Part shown: in pieces, positions 16,832 to 26,262 of the stretch
How the letters are laid out: each line of letters opens with the position of its first letter
Position numbering within the stretch: position 1 is the stretch's first letter
Assembly: GCF_000338295.1 (NCBI RefSeq)
Contig: NZ_ANMO01000028.1
Span: forward strand, 33,398 to 97,397
From: Rhodopirellula europaea 6C
GTDB lineage: Bacteria > Planctomycetota > Planctomycetia > Pirellulales > Pirellulaceae
DNA length: 64,000 bases
Direction: 5' to 3'
The notes under the pieces: generated by a model
Database searches by the model: none
Seen by the model: only the letters and a program-made list of their open reading frames with translations
What the model was told of the DNA's origin: nothing
Translations under genes and position numbers: made by a program

Positions 16832-18661
16832 TCAATCGGGAGCCAGATTGGACAGGTAGGTTTGACTGGAGGCGACCGCACTCTCGGGCTGTTCCTCGCG
16901 GAGCATCAAATGATTGCCCACGACCAAGACATCCATTTGGGTCGCCATGAAGCAACGGTAGGCGTCCGCCGCCGTTCGCACGATGGGTTCCCCTCGCACG
17001 TTGAAGCTGGTGTTGATCAGTGCCGGACAACCAGTTTGCTCGTGGAACTCTTTGAGCAAGGAATGGAATCGAGGCTGGCGATTTTCGCTGACGGTCTGAA
17101 CTCGAGCCGAATAATCGAGGTGCGTGATGGCGGGCAAGTCACTTCTGACTTGGCGAACGCGTTCGATGCCATCGACGGGAGCGGTCGGCTCTTTTCTTCG
17201 AGATGGCAAGACATCAAACGTGAACAGCATGTAGGGACTGGATGAATCCTTTTTCATCTCGAAGCAATCACCAGCGAATTCTTCCAAAACCGAAGGAGCA
17301 AATGGCCGGAAAGATTCGCGGTATTTGATCTTCAGGTTCATGGTCGACTGCATCTCTGTGTTGCGAGGGTCGCCCAAGATGCTGCGGTTGCCAAGCGATC
17401 GCGGGCCAAACTCCATGCGTCCCTGGACCCAGCCGACCACCTTTCCTTCTGCCAACAACCCTGCGACACGTTGGTCGAGTTCCGCCACATGATCGAATGT
17501 CTGAACAACGGCACCTGACCGTATCAAGGCATCGATTTCCTTCGATTCATCGATCGGTGGACCCAGCAGCGATCCGTGTTGGGCGTCCTGAGGATTCGCC
17601 GTTCGCAAATTCCCTAGCAGTCGGTGCCAGATCAGCCAGGCGACTCCGAGAGCGCCGCCGGCGTCTCCGGCCGCTGGTTGAACCCAGATGTTTTCGAAAG
17701 GTCCTTCTCGCAACAGTCGTCCGTTTGAAACGCAGTTAAGAGCAACTCCGCCCGCCAAGCAAAGTGAATCACTTCCCGTTTGACGGTGAACATGGGAGGC
17801 GAGCTTGAGGATCACTTCTTCCGTGACGACTTGGATGCTTGCCGCGATATCCATGTCGACTTGTCTGACCAGTGACTCTGGATCTCGGCGAGAGATACCA
17901 AGCAAGCGTTCCAGCTTTTTGCCTGTCATTCGAAGAGTATGAGCGAATGTGAAGTAATTCATGTTCAGCTCATAGCTTCCGTCTTCGTTCACGCGAATCA
18001 ATTCTTTGCGAACGACATCGGCAAACGTCGGTTCGCCATAAGGGGCGAGCCCCATCAATTTGTATTCGCCGGAATTGACTCGGAAGCCACAAAAGTAGGT
18101 GAAGGCGGAATAGAGCAAACCGAGTGAGTGTGGGAACCGGATGTCTTGTTTCAGTTCGAGCTTTTCGCGATTCCCAATTCCCCAACTGGTCGTGGTCCAT
18201 TCGCCAACACCATCCACCGTCAGGATTGCCGCTTCATCAAACGGGCTGGGATAGAAAGCACTCGCCGCGTGTGATTCGTGGTGTTCGCAGAAAACGATTC
18301 GCCGTTTGGTTTTACCACCGAGGTGCCGGCGGATTTCGCGAGGAATGTGCAGCTTGAGTTGCAACCATGGCGGCATCGCGCGCGAAAAGGATGCGTATCC
18401 ACGTGGAGCGTATGCCAAGTAGGTTTCCAGCAACCTTTCAAACTTCAGCAACGGCTTTTCGTAGAACCCGACGTAGTCGATGTCTGAGACGCTGGCACCG
18501 ATCGAGTCCAAGCATCCTGCGAGCGCTTCGCTGGGAAACGCTGAGTCATGCTTCTTTCTCGTGAATCGTTCTTCGCTCGCAGCAGCGACCACAACGCCGT
18601 TGTTGATCAACGCAACGGCAGAATCGTGATAGAAGGCGGAGACGCCGAGGATAAGTGTCAT
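16832..18661 (-). CDS. O-carbamoyltransferase (NodU/CmcH/SxtI family)
   Basis: A 609-residue two-domain carbamoyltransferase. The N-terminal Kae1-like domain opens with GVSAFYHDSAVAL and has the metal-binding HHESHA motif (His127 and His131) followed by LTVDGVGEW. GGVALNCVSNGRLL and AAGDAGGALGVAW close the ATP site. The C-terminal domain has GRMEFGPRSLGNRSILGDPR and LINTSFNVRGEPIV. Family members such as NodU, TobZ and SxtI move a carbamoyl group from carbamoyl phosphate, via carbamoyl-AMP, to a hydroxyl of a sugar or antibiotic. The start overlaps the SGNH stop by ATGA. The acceptor here is unknown; a surface glycan or lipid is my inference from the membrane partners. Confidence 0.92.
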   Translation of the reverse strand: MTLILGVSAFYHDSAVALINNGVVVAAASEERFTRKKHDSAFPSEALAGCLDSIGASVSDIDYVGFYEKPLLKFERLLETYLAYAPRGYASFSRAMPPWLQLKLHIPREIRRHLGGKTKRRIVFCEHHESHAASAFYPSPFDEAAILTVDGVGEWTTTSWGIGNREKLELKQDIRFPHSLGLLYSAFTYFCGFRVNSGEYKLMGLAPYGEPTFADVVRKELIRVNEDGSYELNMNYFTFAHTLRMTGKKLERLLGISRRDPESLVRQVDMDIAASIQVVTEEVILKLASHVHRQTGSDSLCLAGGVALNCVSNGRLLREGPFENIWVQPAAGDAGGALGVAWLIWHRLLGNLRTANPQDAQHGSLLGPPIDESKEIDALIRSGAVVQTFDHVAELDQRVAGLLAEGKVVGWVQGRMEFGPRSLGNRSILGDPRNTEMQSTMNLKIKYRESFRPFAPSVLEEFAGDCFEMKKDSSSPYMLFTFDVLPSRRKEPTAPVDGIERVRQVRSDLPAITHLDYSARVQTVSENRQPRFHSLLKEFHEQTGCPALINTSFNVRGEPIVRTAADAYRCFMATQMDVLVVGNHLMLREEQPESAVASSQTYLSNLAPD

Positions 18662-19719
18662 GGCAGCAGTTCAGCGAGGTCGTTGGCCCAAGAGTCGGCC
18701 ACTTGTCGGTGTCCTTCGCGAGTCAAGTGAATCGCATCTCCTAACAAGTCTGGTTGACAGGAGACGTTTTTGGCGATGTCGAAAAGCGGCGTTTGCGACT
18801 CTTCAGCGACATCTCGCATTGTCTGTGTAATCCACCTTCCAATCTTTTGATTGGTTTCAATCTGCTGAGGTGTTTGCCCGAGATAGAGACCCAAATTGTC
18901 GCAGTCCGGATTCGCTGCCATCAATTGAGTGCTGATGACCGGTTGGGCGTCTGATCGATTGATGGCGGCGAGGAGGTCGTGTAAGTCATTGCGGAATGCC
19001 TTGGCGCCCTCTTTCGTGATTTTGGTGGAAGCATCAGCGGGAGGAGCGAACTGGGGAGTGTCGGCGGGGAACAACCGGAATCGAATCAACCCGTATAGAG
19101 TACTCTGCGAAAGGAACCGCTGGGCCCAGGATGGCGCTGGTGGTGTTTTGTTGATCGATTCAGGCGATTTTGCGATCGCAAGTTTTGAATCGTTCCAGCC
19201 AAGATAAAGAATTACCAAATCAGGACTCAGCGGAGCAATTGTCTGTTCGTAGCGATGTTTTACCTGAGTCATATTGAACCCAGGGACTCCTCCGTTGAGC
19301 ACTTCGGCCTTTTTCCCGTCGGGGATACCTTGGTCACGCAGAAGCTGTTCCAGTACGCAGCACGAGTCTTGATGCTGTGGAACGAGGTAGCCGAAGACGC
19401 TGGAACCGCCGAGGACGGCGATGCGATAGACATCATCGGGTTTTTGTTTCTCGATTGACCGGCCCCGCAAACCAAACGAATTGGTTTCAACCTCGTAGGT
19501 CGACGATCTTAGACGAAGATTTGGCCGGAGTGTGTGTCCGGCCTTTTTGTCGGGGACGAAGAAACTCAGCCCTGTTGCATAGCAGTTCGGTGTCCAGCCT
19601 CTCGAAGCAACGTAGACGCGAAGTCCGGCTTCGCAAAGGAAGATCGAGATCGCGAAGCCTAACCAGATGGCTGCTAGTGCGAACCACCGTTTTCGTCGCT
19701 TTATTCGAGATGAAACCAT
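18658..19719 (-). CDS. Membrane-anchored SGNH hydrolase-like protein
   Basis: A 353-residue protein with a basic N-terminus and one membrane helix (about residues 12-36), then an extracytoplasmic SGNH domain. Motifs: VLGGSSVFG with nucleophile Ser106, LNGGVPGF for the Gly block, YLGWND for the Asn block and DAIHLT for the Asp/His block. SGNH proteins of this shape often act as O-acyl transferases or esterases on exported polysaccharides. It is translationally coupled to the carbamoyltransferase and lies 98 bp behind thrC. Confidence 0.87.
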   Translation of the reverse strand: MVSSRIKRRKRWFALAAIWLGFAISIFLCEAGLRVYVASRGWTPNCYATGLSFFVPDKKAGHTLRPNLRLRSSTYEVETNSFGLRGRSIEKQKPDDVYRIAVLGGSSVFGYLVPQHQDSCCVLEQLLRDQGIPDGKKAEVLNGGVPGFNMTQVKHRYEQTIAPLSPDLVILYLGWNDSKLAIAKSPESINKTPPAPSWAQRFLSQSTLYGLIRFRLFPADTPQFAPPADASTKITKEGAKAFRNDLHDLLAAINRSDAQPVISTQLMAANPDCDNLGLYLGQTPQQIETNQKIGRWITQTMRDVAEESQTPLFDIAKNVSCQPDLLGDAIHLTREGHRQVADSWANDLAELLP

Positions 19720-19817
19720 GTTGCAAACTGCTTGGCTGCCTCGCGGAGTCGGCTGGCAACTCGACGAACGATTTAAGTAATGAATCGTTGCCTGTCACAC
19801 ATTTTCGTCCCGATGGA

Positions 19818-21188
19818 TCAGCCTTTGTGTTGTTCCAAGCAGCGAGCGATCTCATCTTTGACAGCATTGGCATCGGCGGGCAGATGAACCGCCGGGTTGG
19901 CATGTTTGCTGTCGATGCCTTCGAGTGTGGATTCGTGGTAGCCAACCTTGAAATCCGTGAATTTCAATCCGTGAGCGGTGCTGATGACAACGGTCTTGTC
20001 CTTCGGTGAGATCTCGCCGCGATCGATCAGTTTCTTCAGCACGGCCAAGGCGACGCCGGTGTGAGGGCAAGTGAACATGCCGGTCAGGTCAGCAGACGCG
20101 GAGGCTTCGGCCAACTCGTTCTCGGAGGCTTGTTCAACAATGCCATTGGTTTCTCGGACGGCTTTGACCGCTTTGGCATAACTGACCGGATCTCCGATTC
20201 GGATCGCATTGGCGAGAGTGTCCTGAGCGGTGACACTGACCTTCTCCGCAAAACCGTTCTTGTAAGCGGTGTAGAACGGATTGGCTCGTTCGGTTTGGGC
20301 GGCGACCAATCGAGGCATGCGGTTGATCAGCCCCAAGTCCATCATCAGCTTGAATCCCTTGTAGAGGGCGCTGATGTTTCCGAGGTTGCCAACTGGGATG
20401 ATGATCCAGTCCGGCACTTCCCATTCGAATTGGCGAACCATTTCGATGCCGACCGTTTTCTGTCCTTCGATGCGAAGGCTGTTCATCGAGTTGGCGAGGT
20501 AGATCGAATTGTCCTTGGTGACTTCTTGGACGATCTTCATGCATCCGTCGAAGTCCGTATCGAGAGCCAGCACGTGTGCGCCGTTGGCGACCGGTTGGAT
20601 CAACTGAGCCGTGCTAACTTTTCCAGCCGGCAAGAAGATCACCGCGGGGATACCGGCGTAGGCGGCGTAGGCGGCCAATGCCGCGCTGGTGTCACCGGTG
20701 CTGGCACAGGCGACAGCTTTGACGCTGCTGCCTTGAGCCATCATTTGTTTGACGACGCTGACCAAGACGGTCATGCCCAGGTCTTTGAAACTGCCCGTGT
20801 GGCTGTTGCCGCAAAGTTTGATCCACAGATCCGGCACGCCGAGTTGGGCACCGAGTCGCTCTGCCCAGAAGAGGTTTGTGTTTCCTTCGAACATGCTGAC
20901 GACATTCTCGTCTGCCAGCGATGGAACGACCCATTCTCGCATGCCCCAAACACCGCTGCCAAACGGCCATTTCGAGGTGCTGGCACGGGAGTCGAAAAGC
21001 TGTTGCCACTGATAGGCATTCTTCTTTTTCAGCGGTTCTCGCTCGTGATAGACCTCCAACAGACTGCCGCAGGTTGGGCAGGTGTAGATCACGTCAAAGA
21101 TCGAGTGTTTCGCGCTGCAGCCTGAAATGCAGCGGAAATAGGTGGTTTGGTGATCCACGTCCGGTTTGGACTCGACGGCGAGAGACAT
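19818..21188 (-). CDS. thrC: Threonine synthase
   Basis: A 456-residue PLP enzyme of fold type II converting O-phosphohomoserine to threonine. The PLP lysine is in [13 protein letters not shown], and the phosphate-binding loop is in [11 protein letters not shown]. The N-terminus has a short zinc-ribbon-like Cys set (CISGCSAKH then CPTCGS), as in many ThrC proteins of this class. The family also includes cysteate synthase and related lyases, but ThrC is the best call. It may share a transcript with the downstream SGNH-carbamoyltransferase set. Confidence 0.92.
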   Translation of the reverse strand: MSLAVESKPDVDHQTTYFRCISGCSAKHSIFDVIYTCPTCGSLLEVYHEREPLKKKNAYQWQQLFDSRASTSKWPFGSGVWGMREWVVPSLADENVVSMFEGNTNLFWAERLGAQLGVPDLWIKLCGNSHTGSFKDLGMTVLVSVVKQMMAQGSSVKAVACASTGDTSAALAAYAAYAGIPAVIFLPAGKVSTAQLIQPVANGAHVLALDTDFDGCMKIVQEVTKDNSIYLANSMNSLRIEGQKTVGIEMVRQFEWEVPDWIIIPVGNLGNISALYKGFKLMMDLGLINRMPRLVAAQTERANPFYTAYKNGFAEKVSVTAQDTLANAIRIGDPVSYAKAVKAVRETNGIVEQASENELAEASASADLTGMFTCPHTGVALAVLKKLIDRGEISPKDKTVVISTAHGLKFTDFKVGYHESTLEGIDSKHANPAVHLPADANAVKDEIARCLEQHKG

Positions 21189-21348
21189 GAGGAGATCCTG
21201 GTGCGATGGGAATAGGGGCCGATATTATGGTCACAGCCCACTCACAGGCAAAGGGCGAACCAAAAGTGGCTTGAACTGGGTTTGTCGGCCAGTTTTGGGT
21301 CGCTTCGCCAGCATTCCGTCCCAGTGACGGTCCCGCCGATAACCAAGC

Positions 21349-21834
21349 TCAGCGGACCCCGTAATATGGGACGCCGTAATACCGTGGCACGGTGTAGTAG
21401 GTACCGGTTCCGAACTGCACTCCGCCCGCGGGGCCGATCTGCAGTCCGGTTCCACTGACGGTTCCGGGGACAAAACCGTAGCCGTAACTGCGGTAGCCGT
21501 ACCCATATCCGCCGTATCCGTATCCACCATAGCCGCGACGAAAGCTATAACGACGTGGGGTGTTGTAGTAATAGTTCGTCACCGACCCGCGGTTAGCGTT
21601 GCTCGTGCTAACGGAGGGGCGATTGGCGGAGTAAACACCTTGCTGGGCAATGATGGCACTTCCTCCGCGATCGAATCCATTACTCTGGATTCCATAACGA
21701 TAGCCCTGGGCGGATGCGTCAGAGGCGAGTGCAAATGCACTGAGCACCCCGATGGCTAGGGTTGCGAGACCGGTCGTGGCCCATGGTGGTAAGCGGCGCT
21801 GAGTCGATCGGAGTGTTTTGTCGGACGTGTTCAT
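21349..21834 (-). CDS. Secreted Gly/Tyr-rich protein
   Basis: Start chosen at ATG 21834, which gives a clean signal peptide (WATTGLATLAIGVLSAFALASDASAQ region) and a 161-residue product. The mature part has a Gly-Tyr repeat tract (about residues 100-120, units like GYGGYGYG) and a tail rich in Tyr, Val and Gly. No known domain. Such low-complexity exported proteins may be surface or wall components; that is inference. An AGGTG sequence lies about 5 bases before the ATG. Confidence 0.7.
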   Translation of the reverse strand: MNTSDKTLRSTQRRLPPWATTGLATLAIGVLSAFALASDASAQGYRYGIQSNGFDRGGSAIIAQQGVYSANRPSVSTSNANRGSVTNYYYNTPRRYSFRRGYGGYGYGGYGYGYRSYGYGFVPGTVSGTGLQIGPAGGVQFGTGTYYTVPRYYGVPYYGVR

Positions 21835-22102
21835 ATTGCACCTGAATGGTTGCTGGGGAGGAGAGAATGGGAACGTTTCGCTACGGGATCCACTGAATTT
21901 TATGCGTCGCGAAACCGGAAGTCCTGGAAATATAATGTCTGATCGAGTCACGGCTTCCGCCAAATCTTTCTTCGGTTCAATGCGATTGAGCGACACTGCT
22001 GGCCGACTTTCACGAGTCTTCGGTGCGTCGTAGTACTGCTCCATAGAAGGTGAGCGACTTTGTTAGACTGGCGGCGATTCGTTTTTTGCTTCTCTTTCGC
22101 GA

Positions 22103-23203
22103 ATGGTTGCTATGGCTCGTTATTGGTTGGTATGTCTCGGATTGGTTCTAGTTGTTGGATGCAGCAAATCTGATTCCAGTTCCTCGGTGAAACCACAATC
22201 AGGTTCAAATGCGGTCGCGGATGCATCGGCGGATGCGACTGGTTTCCCGCGTGAGTGTGGCAACTACACCGTTTTAGGCATTTTGACGGACAACCAAGAC
22301 AACTCGAAAGCGAAGGAAAATGCTGAAACGACTTTGCTGCGTCATCCGGATGTGGCTTGTTTGGTCGGATTGTGGAGCCAAAACACACCGATGATTTTGG
22401 CCGGTCTTCGAAGCAGCGATGCAATCGGAAAAGTCGCGGTGGTTGGTTTTGATGAGCACCCGGACACTTTGGCGGGAATCCGTGACCAATCGGTTTACGG
22501 GACGATCGTGCAGCAACCCTACGCATTCGGTTATCGCAGCGTGCAGTGGCTGACGACGATGGCGAAAGGCGGCGAAGTCGAGGTCCCGGAGTCGGGAATG
22601 ATCATCATCCCTCACCGATCGATCACCGGTGCAAACGTCAACGAGTTTGCCGCAGACATCGATGCGATCAAGTCAGGCAAAGGACCAATCTTGTCCGGCG
22701 ACGAGCAGATCGACGGATCGGGAATTCGAGTGGCCTACATCACCAATTCGTTGGATCCGTTTTGGACTTTGGCCGATGCCGGTTGCAAGCGTGCGGCGGA
22801 GCAATTCGGGTGCGAAGTTGATGTGCAAATGCCTTCGAGCGGTTCCATTGAAGAGCAAAAGCGATTCTTGGAATCCAATGTCGCGGCAAAGGTGGATGGG
22901 ATCGCGATCAGCCCAATCGATCCTGAAAACCAAGTCGGCATGATCAACGATGCGTGCGAAGTCACCACGGTGATTTGTCAGGACAGCGATGCACCGGCTT
23001 CTCGTCGCAAGTTCTATCTCGGAACGAGCAACTACTTGGCCGGACGTGCCGCCGGCAAGTTGATTCAAGAAGCCATTCCGGAGGGCGGCGAAGTGATGCT
23101 GTTCGTCGGGAAGATGGAAGTGCTCAATGCCCAAGAACGCAGTCAGGGCATCATGGATGAGCTGGCGGGGAAGCCAATTCCGGCGATCTTACAAGGCAAC
23201 TGA
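22103..23203 (+). CDS. Sugar-binding lipoprotein with permuted Peripla_BP_4 halves
   Basis: A 366-residue lipoprotein; lipobox VVGC with Cys20. Residues about 54-175 match the C-terminal half of ribose-type binding proteins: YTVLGILTDNQDNSKAKENA, LVGLWSQNTP, VVGFDEHPDTL, YGTIVQQPYAFGY. Residues about 208-360 match the N-terminal half: RVAYITNSLDPFW, IAISPIDPENQ, CQDSDAP, YLGTSNYLAGR, GKMEVLNAQERSQG, ending AGKPIP. That final motif is where the C-terminal half normally begins, so the order is swapped relative to the family. It probably binds a sugar or related ligand outside the inner membrane. No transporter permease genes are next to it. Confidence 0.85.
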   Translation: MVAMARYWLVCLGLVLVVGCSKSDSSSSVKPQSGSNAVADASADATGFPRECGNYTVLGILTDNQDNSKAKENAETTLLRHPDVACLVGLWSQNTPMILAGLRSSDAIGKVAVVGFDEHPDTLAGIRDQSVYGTIVQQPYAFGYRSVQWLTTMAKGGEVEVPESGMIIIPHRSITGANVNEFAADIDAIKSGKGPILSGDEQIDGSGIRVAYITNSLDPFWTLADAGCKRAAEQFGCEVDVQMPSSGSIEEQKRFLESNVAAKVDGIAISPIDPENQVGMINDACEVTTVICQDSDAPASRRKFYLGTSNYLAGRAAGKLIQEAIPEGGEVMLFVGKMEVLNAQERSQGIMDELAGKPIPAILQGN

Positions 23204-23416
23204 TTGCCAAAGCATTACCGATTTGTGAGGCAAACCTTGGCCGGTGCAATCCGAATAATCGGAATCAGTGGCCGCGAGGGTGAGTATTCAACCGTGTTTC
23301 CCTCCTCTCGCGGGAAGGATTGAGACGGCTCGAGTCGAAAGGTGACGTAGGTTTCCGTGTCGAGCGAGGGTGTGCCTGGTTCGATGCGACGTGGAAACCT
23401 TTTTGAGAGTTTGACC

Positions 23417-23614
23417 ATGAGTGCCATCCCTCCCGCCGTGCAGCAAGTCCTTCAGGCTCGCCAGGACGCGACGCAAACGCAGATCGATGTCGCGTTGTTG
23501 GGCCAGAATCTGGATGTGCAACGGCAAACCGGCGATGCGATCGTTCAGATGATCTCCGAAGTCGTCGACGTCCAAAAACAACTCGCCAGCGGTCACATCG
23601 ACGTCCGCGTTTGA
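23417..23614 (+). CDS. YjfB-like small protein
   Basis: A 65-residue protein from ATG 23417 (MSAIPPAVQQVLQARQ). It is predicted helical, with the Gln-rich pattern ATQTQIDVALLGQNLDVQRQ followed by a hydrophobic helix. This resembles the YjfB family, annotated as putative motility protein in Bacillus, though evidence for that role is thin. It has no operon partners; the 210 bp before it contain no other gene. Confidence 0.6.
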   Translation: MSAIPPAVQQVLQARQDATQTQIDVALLGQNLDVQRQTGDAIVQMISEVVDVQKQLASGHIDVRV

Positions 23615-23746
23615 TATTCGGCAAGGACGTCTGGTGGTTGGCAAGCACGCGGCGAGCCACCGCTAGTTCAACCAACTCGGCATTCTGCCCGCCCAGTATT
23701 CCGTGAGGCGTGCACCAACGACGGCTTTGATTAGCCGGTCGTCTTC

Positions 23747-24505
23747 TCAGCGGCCTTCGCGAAGGCGGTAGCCCAGAAAGTTGTCCAGCTCCGCTTCTTT
23801 CTCAATCGCCTGGACCGTCCGTTCGATGTCGTATTCGACTCGTCGAAACATCACCACATCTGGTTCCACAATCGCGTAGCAACTGCGCGGGTCGCCATCA
23901 CGCGGTTGGCCGACACTGCCGACGTTGATCATCAATTTTGAATTGGGATCGGCCAGGGAATATCCGGTTCCGGTGTCAGCGGGACGGACGAAGCGTTGCT
24001 CCATCGTGAACACACCGGGGACGTGGGTGTGCCCTTGGAAGCAAACTCGCGGGACCAACGAAAACAGCTTTTCCATTTTCTTTGTGTTCTGAGCGTCTTC
24101 GGGAAAGACGTATTCGTTCGTGGGTCCGCGCGGTGAACCATGAACAAACAGCCAATGGTCTTCACGAACGGTTCGAGGCAAGGCGCACAGGTATTCGATT
24201 CGTTTGCGGCTGGCTCCCGGATCGTCGCCAGTTTCTTCGAGCTGGCTGCGGGTCCAGAAGATTGCTTGTTCGGCCGCGACATTGAAGCCTTCCGGATCGA
24301 ACAGCGAACTGCTGTCGTGATTCCCCAAGACGCAAAAGTCGAAACCCATCACGGTATCGAGGCAGGCACACGGTTCTGGGCCGTAACCGACCACATCGCC
24401 CAAACAGACGATACGGTCGACCTTTTGCGATTCAACGTCCGCGAGGACGGCTTCGAGCGCGGACAGGTTTCCGTGGATGTCGCTAAGAATGGCTGTACGT
24501 GTCAC
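23747..24505 (-). CDS. Calcineurin-like metallophosphoesterase (second of tandem pair)
   Basis: A 252-residue phosphoesterase with all metal-binding motifs: SDIHGN, GDVVGYGP, LGNHDS, VHGSP and GHTHVPG. This is the compact YfcE/MJ0936-like family of two-metal phosphodiesterases. It follows the paralog at 24510-25268 with a 4-bp gap and is the same length, so the pair arose by tandem duplication and is co-transcribed. Substrate unknown. Confidence 0.9.
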   Translation of the reverse strand: MTRTAILSDIHGNLSALEAVLADVESQKVDRIVCLGDVVGYGPEPCACLDTVMGFDFCVLGNHDSSSLFDPEGFNVAAEQAIFWTRSQLEETGDDPGASRKRIEYLCALPRTVREDHWLFVHGSPRGPTNEYVFPEDAQNTKKMEKLFSLVPRVCFQGHTHVPGVFTMEQRFVRPADTGTGYSLADPNSKLMINVGSVGQPRDGDPRSCYAIVEPDVVMFRRVEYDIERTVQAIEKEAELDNFLGYRLREGR

Positions 24506-24509
24506 CCGA

Positions 24510-25268
24510 TCAATGTCCTCGCTTCAGTCGATCGCCGAGGGCATCGTCCAGGTCGGGTTGAGCGTAAATCTTTTGAGCCGTCTTCTCGAAGTCGTATTCG
24601 ACGCGGCGGTAGGTCACCGTCTTCGCGTCGGTATCCAAGATGATATAGCACGATTGATTGTTCTCGTCTCGCGGCTGGCCAACACTGCCGACGTTGATCA
24701 TCAGCTTGTTGTTGCCCAACGCGTAGGTGTGGTCGCATTCGTCCGGTGTGACGAATTCACATTCGGTGGTGAACACGCCCGGCAGGTGGGTGTGGCCCAT
24801 GAAGCAGTATTGATCGATCTTGCCAAACAAGATTTCCATCTTGCGAGCATCGTACATGTATTCGGGGAAGACGTATTCGTTGGTCGGGTCGCGAGGCGAA
24901 CCGTGGACGAACTTGAATTCGCCGTCGTCGATGAATCGCGGCAGTTCGCCGAGGAAGTCCCACCGAGCGTTGACTTGTGCGGGACCGCCTTTGCCACTGT
25001 CCAGCTCGTCGCGAGTCCAGTAGATCGCTCGGAGTGCCATTGGGTTGAAGCCATCCGGATCAAACAGGGCCGCTTGGTCGTGGTTGCCAAGAATGGTGTG
25101 TTTGCACCGACGCATCACCAGATCCAGGCACTCGCACGGATTGGGGCCGTAGCCGATGATGTCACCCAGGCATATGACTTCTTGGACACCGACTGAGTCG
25201 ATATCTTCCAGAACCGCTTGCAGCGCTTCGAGGTTCCCGTGGATGTCGCTGATCAACGCTCGCTTCAC
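24510..25268 (-). CDS. Calcineurin-like metallophosphoesterase (first of tandem pair)
   Basis: A 252-residue protein with SDIHGNLEALQAV, GDIIGYGP, LGNHDQ, VHGSP and GHTHLPG, the complete metal site of the family. It is clearly homologous to the next gene along its whole length, with shared segments such as INVGSVGQPRD. A divergent tsaB starts about 110 bp upstream, so the promoter lies at 25269-25376. Confidence 0.9.
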   Translation of the reverse strand: MKRALISDIHGNLEALQAVLEDIDSVGVQEVICLGDIIGYGPNPCECLDLVMRRCKHTILGNHDQAALFDPDGFNPMALRAIYWTRDELDSGKGGPAQVNARWDFLGELPRFIDDGEFKFVHGSPRDPTNEYVFPEYMYDARKMEILFGKIDQYCFMGHTHLPGVFTTECEFVTPDECDHTYALGNNKLMINVGSVGQPRDENNQSCYIILDTDAKTVTYRRVEYDFEKTAQKIYAQPDLDDALGDRLKRGH

Positions 25269-25376
25269 AAAATTCCTCGGTCACCTCACCTGGATGCTAA
25301 ACCTGCCGAGTGTCATTGTAGTCTGGACTAAATTTGCACGACAATCCCACGCAATTGACTCGGCGAGTTCCCGACG

Positions 25377-26180
25377 ATGCACTCCAAGACCGAATCTGAC
25401 GACCAACGACCCTTCACCGGATTGGCTCTCGAAGTCATCGGTCGCGAAGGATCCGTGGCGTTCGTTCGAGACGGTGAGGTGGTTCAATCGACCGACTTAC
25501 CCAGCGAAGTTCGCGCGACCGCGTCGTTGACACCTGCTCTTGAGTCGTTGCTGGCGAGCGTGAACACAGCCGCGAGCGACGCCGAAACCAGTCGGGATGA
25601 ATCGTCAATGCCAACGCAAACCAGTCGCCCAGATTTCATCGCGGTTGCCGATGGTCCGGGATCGTTCACTGGTTTGCGTATCGCCGCAGCCACAGCGAAA
25701 ACACTGGCTTATGCCTGGGGAATACCCGTGGTGACGTTGGATTCGTTGTCAGTTTGGGCAGCGGCCGTGTTGCCGACCGGATCAACCGAGACGGCAAATT
25801 CGGATTCCGATATGCCTCGCGTCGGTCAGCAAATGATCGTTGGCTTGGATGCCTATCGAGGTCAAACGTTCGTGGGGGCATTCGTTGCCACGGAAGCCGG
25901 ATGGCAGTCGGACAAAGAAATTGAACTGCTCGATCGAGCTGATTGGCTCAGGACGTTGGAATCGGCCTCGTCCGGAACATGGCTGACCGGAGACGCGATC
26001 AAACCCGGTCTACCGACGGAGAATCTGCGGGTGGTCGACCGAAAGCAAACTCTGGCTTCCGCTTTGGCAAAACTCGCTCACCAAAAATATTTAGCGGGAC
26101 AAACCACCGATCCGATGGAAGTGTTGCCCAGGTACTTTCGGCCGAGTGCAGCCGAAGAGAAGGCAGCGTCCTCTAAGTAA
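25377..26180 (+). CDS. tsaB: tRNA threonylcarbamoyladenosine biosynthesis protein TsaB
   Basis: A 267-residue member of the Kae1/TsaB/YeaZ family. The signature VADGPGSFTGLRIAAAT and the following helix, then TLDSLSVWA, are typical of TsaB. The N-terminal LALEVIGREGSVAF strand matches the ASKHA fold. TsaB partners TsaD and TsaE to transfer the threonylcarbamoyl group to tRNA A37; the Sua5 domain at 3.4 kb makes the donor for the same pathway. A DUF-like insert of about 30 residues (60-90) makes it slightly long. Confidence 0.9.
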   Translation: MHSKTESDDQRPFTGLALEVIGREGSVAFVRDGEVVQSTDLPSEVRATASLTPALESLLASVNTAASDAETSRDESSMPTQTSRPDFIAVADGPGSFTGLRIAAATAKTLAYAWGIPVVTLDSLSVWAAAVLPTGSTETANSDSDMPRVGQQMIVGLDAYRGQTFVGAFVATEAGWQSDKEIELLDRADWLRTLESASSGTWLTGDAIKPGLPTENLRVVDRKQTLASALAKLAHQKYLAGQTTDPMEVLPRYFRPSAAEEKAASSK

Positions 26181-26262
26181 TCGATCGATTGCCGACTGGT
26201 TCGAGGCTCCAATCGCCGAACAGATGTTCATCCGTCGGCGTCTAGAACGGCCTGATCTGCAA

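Noticed and set aside
20061..21125. 354-codon open frame opposite thrC
   Set aside because: Antisense shadow; the thrC frame has the PLP lysine and conserved motifs.
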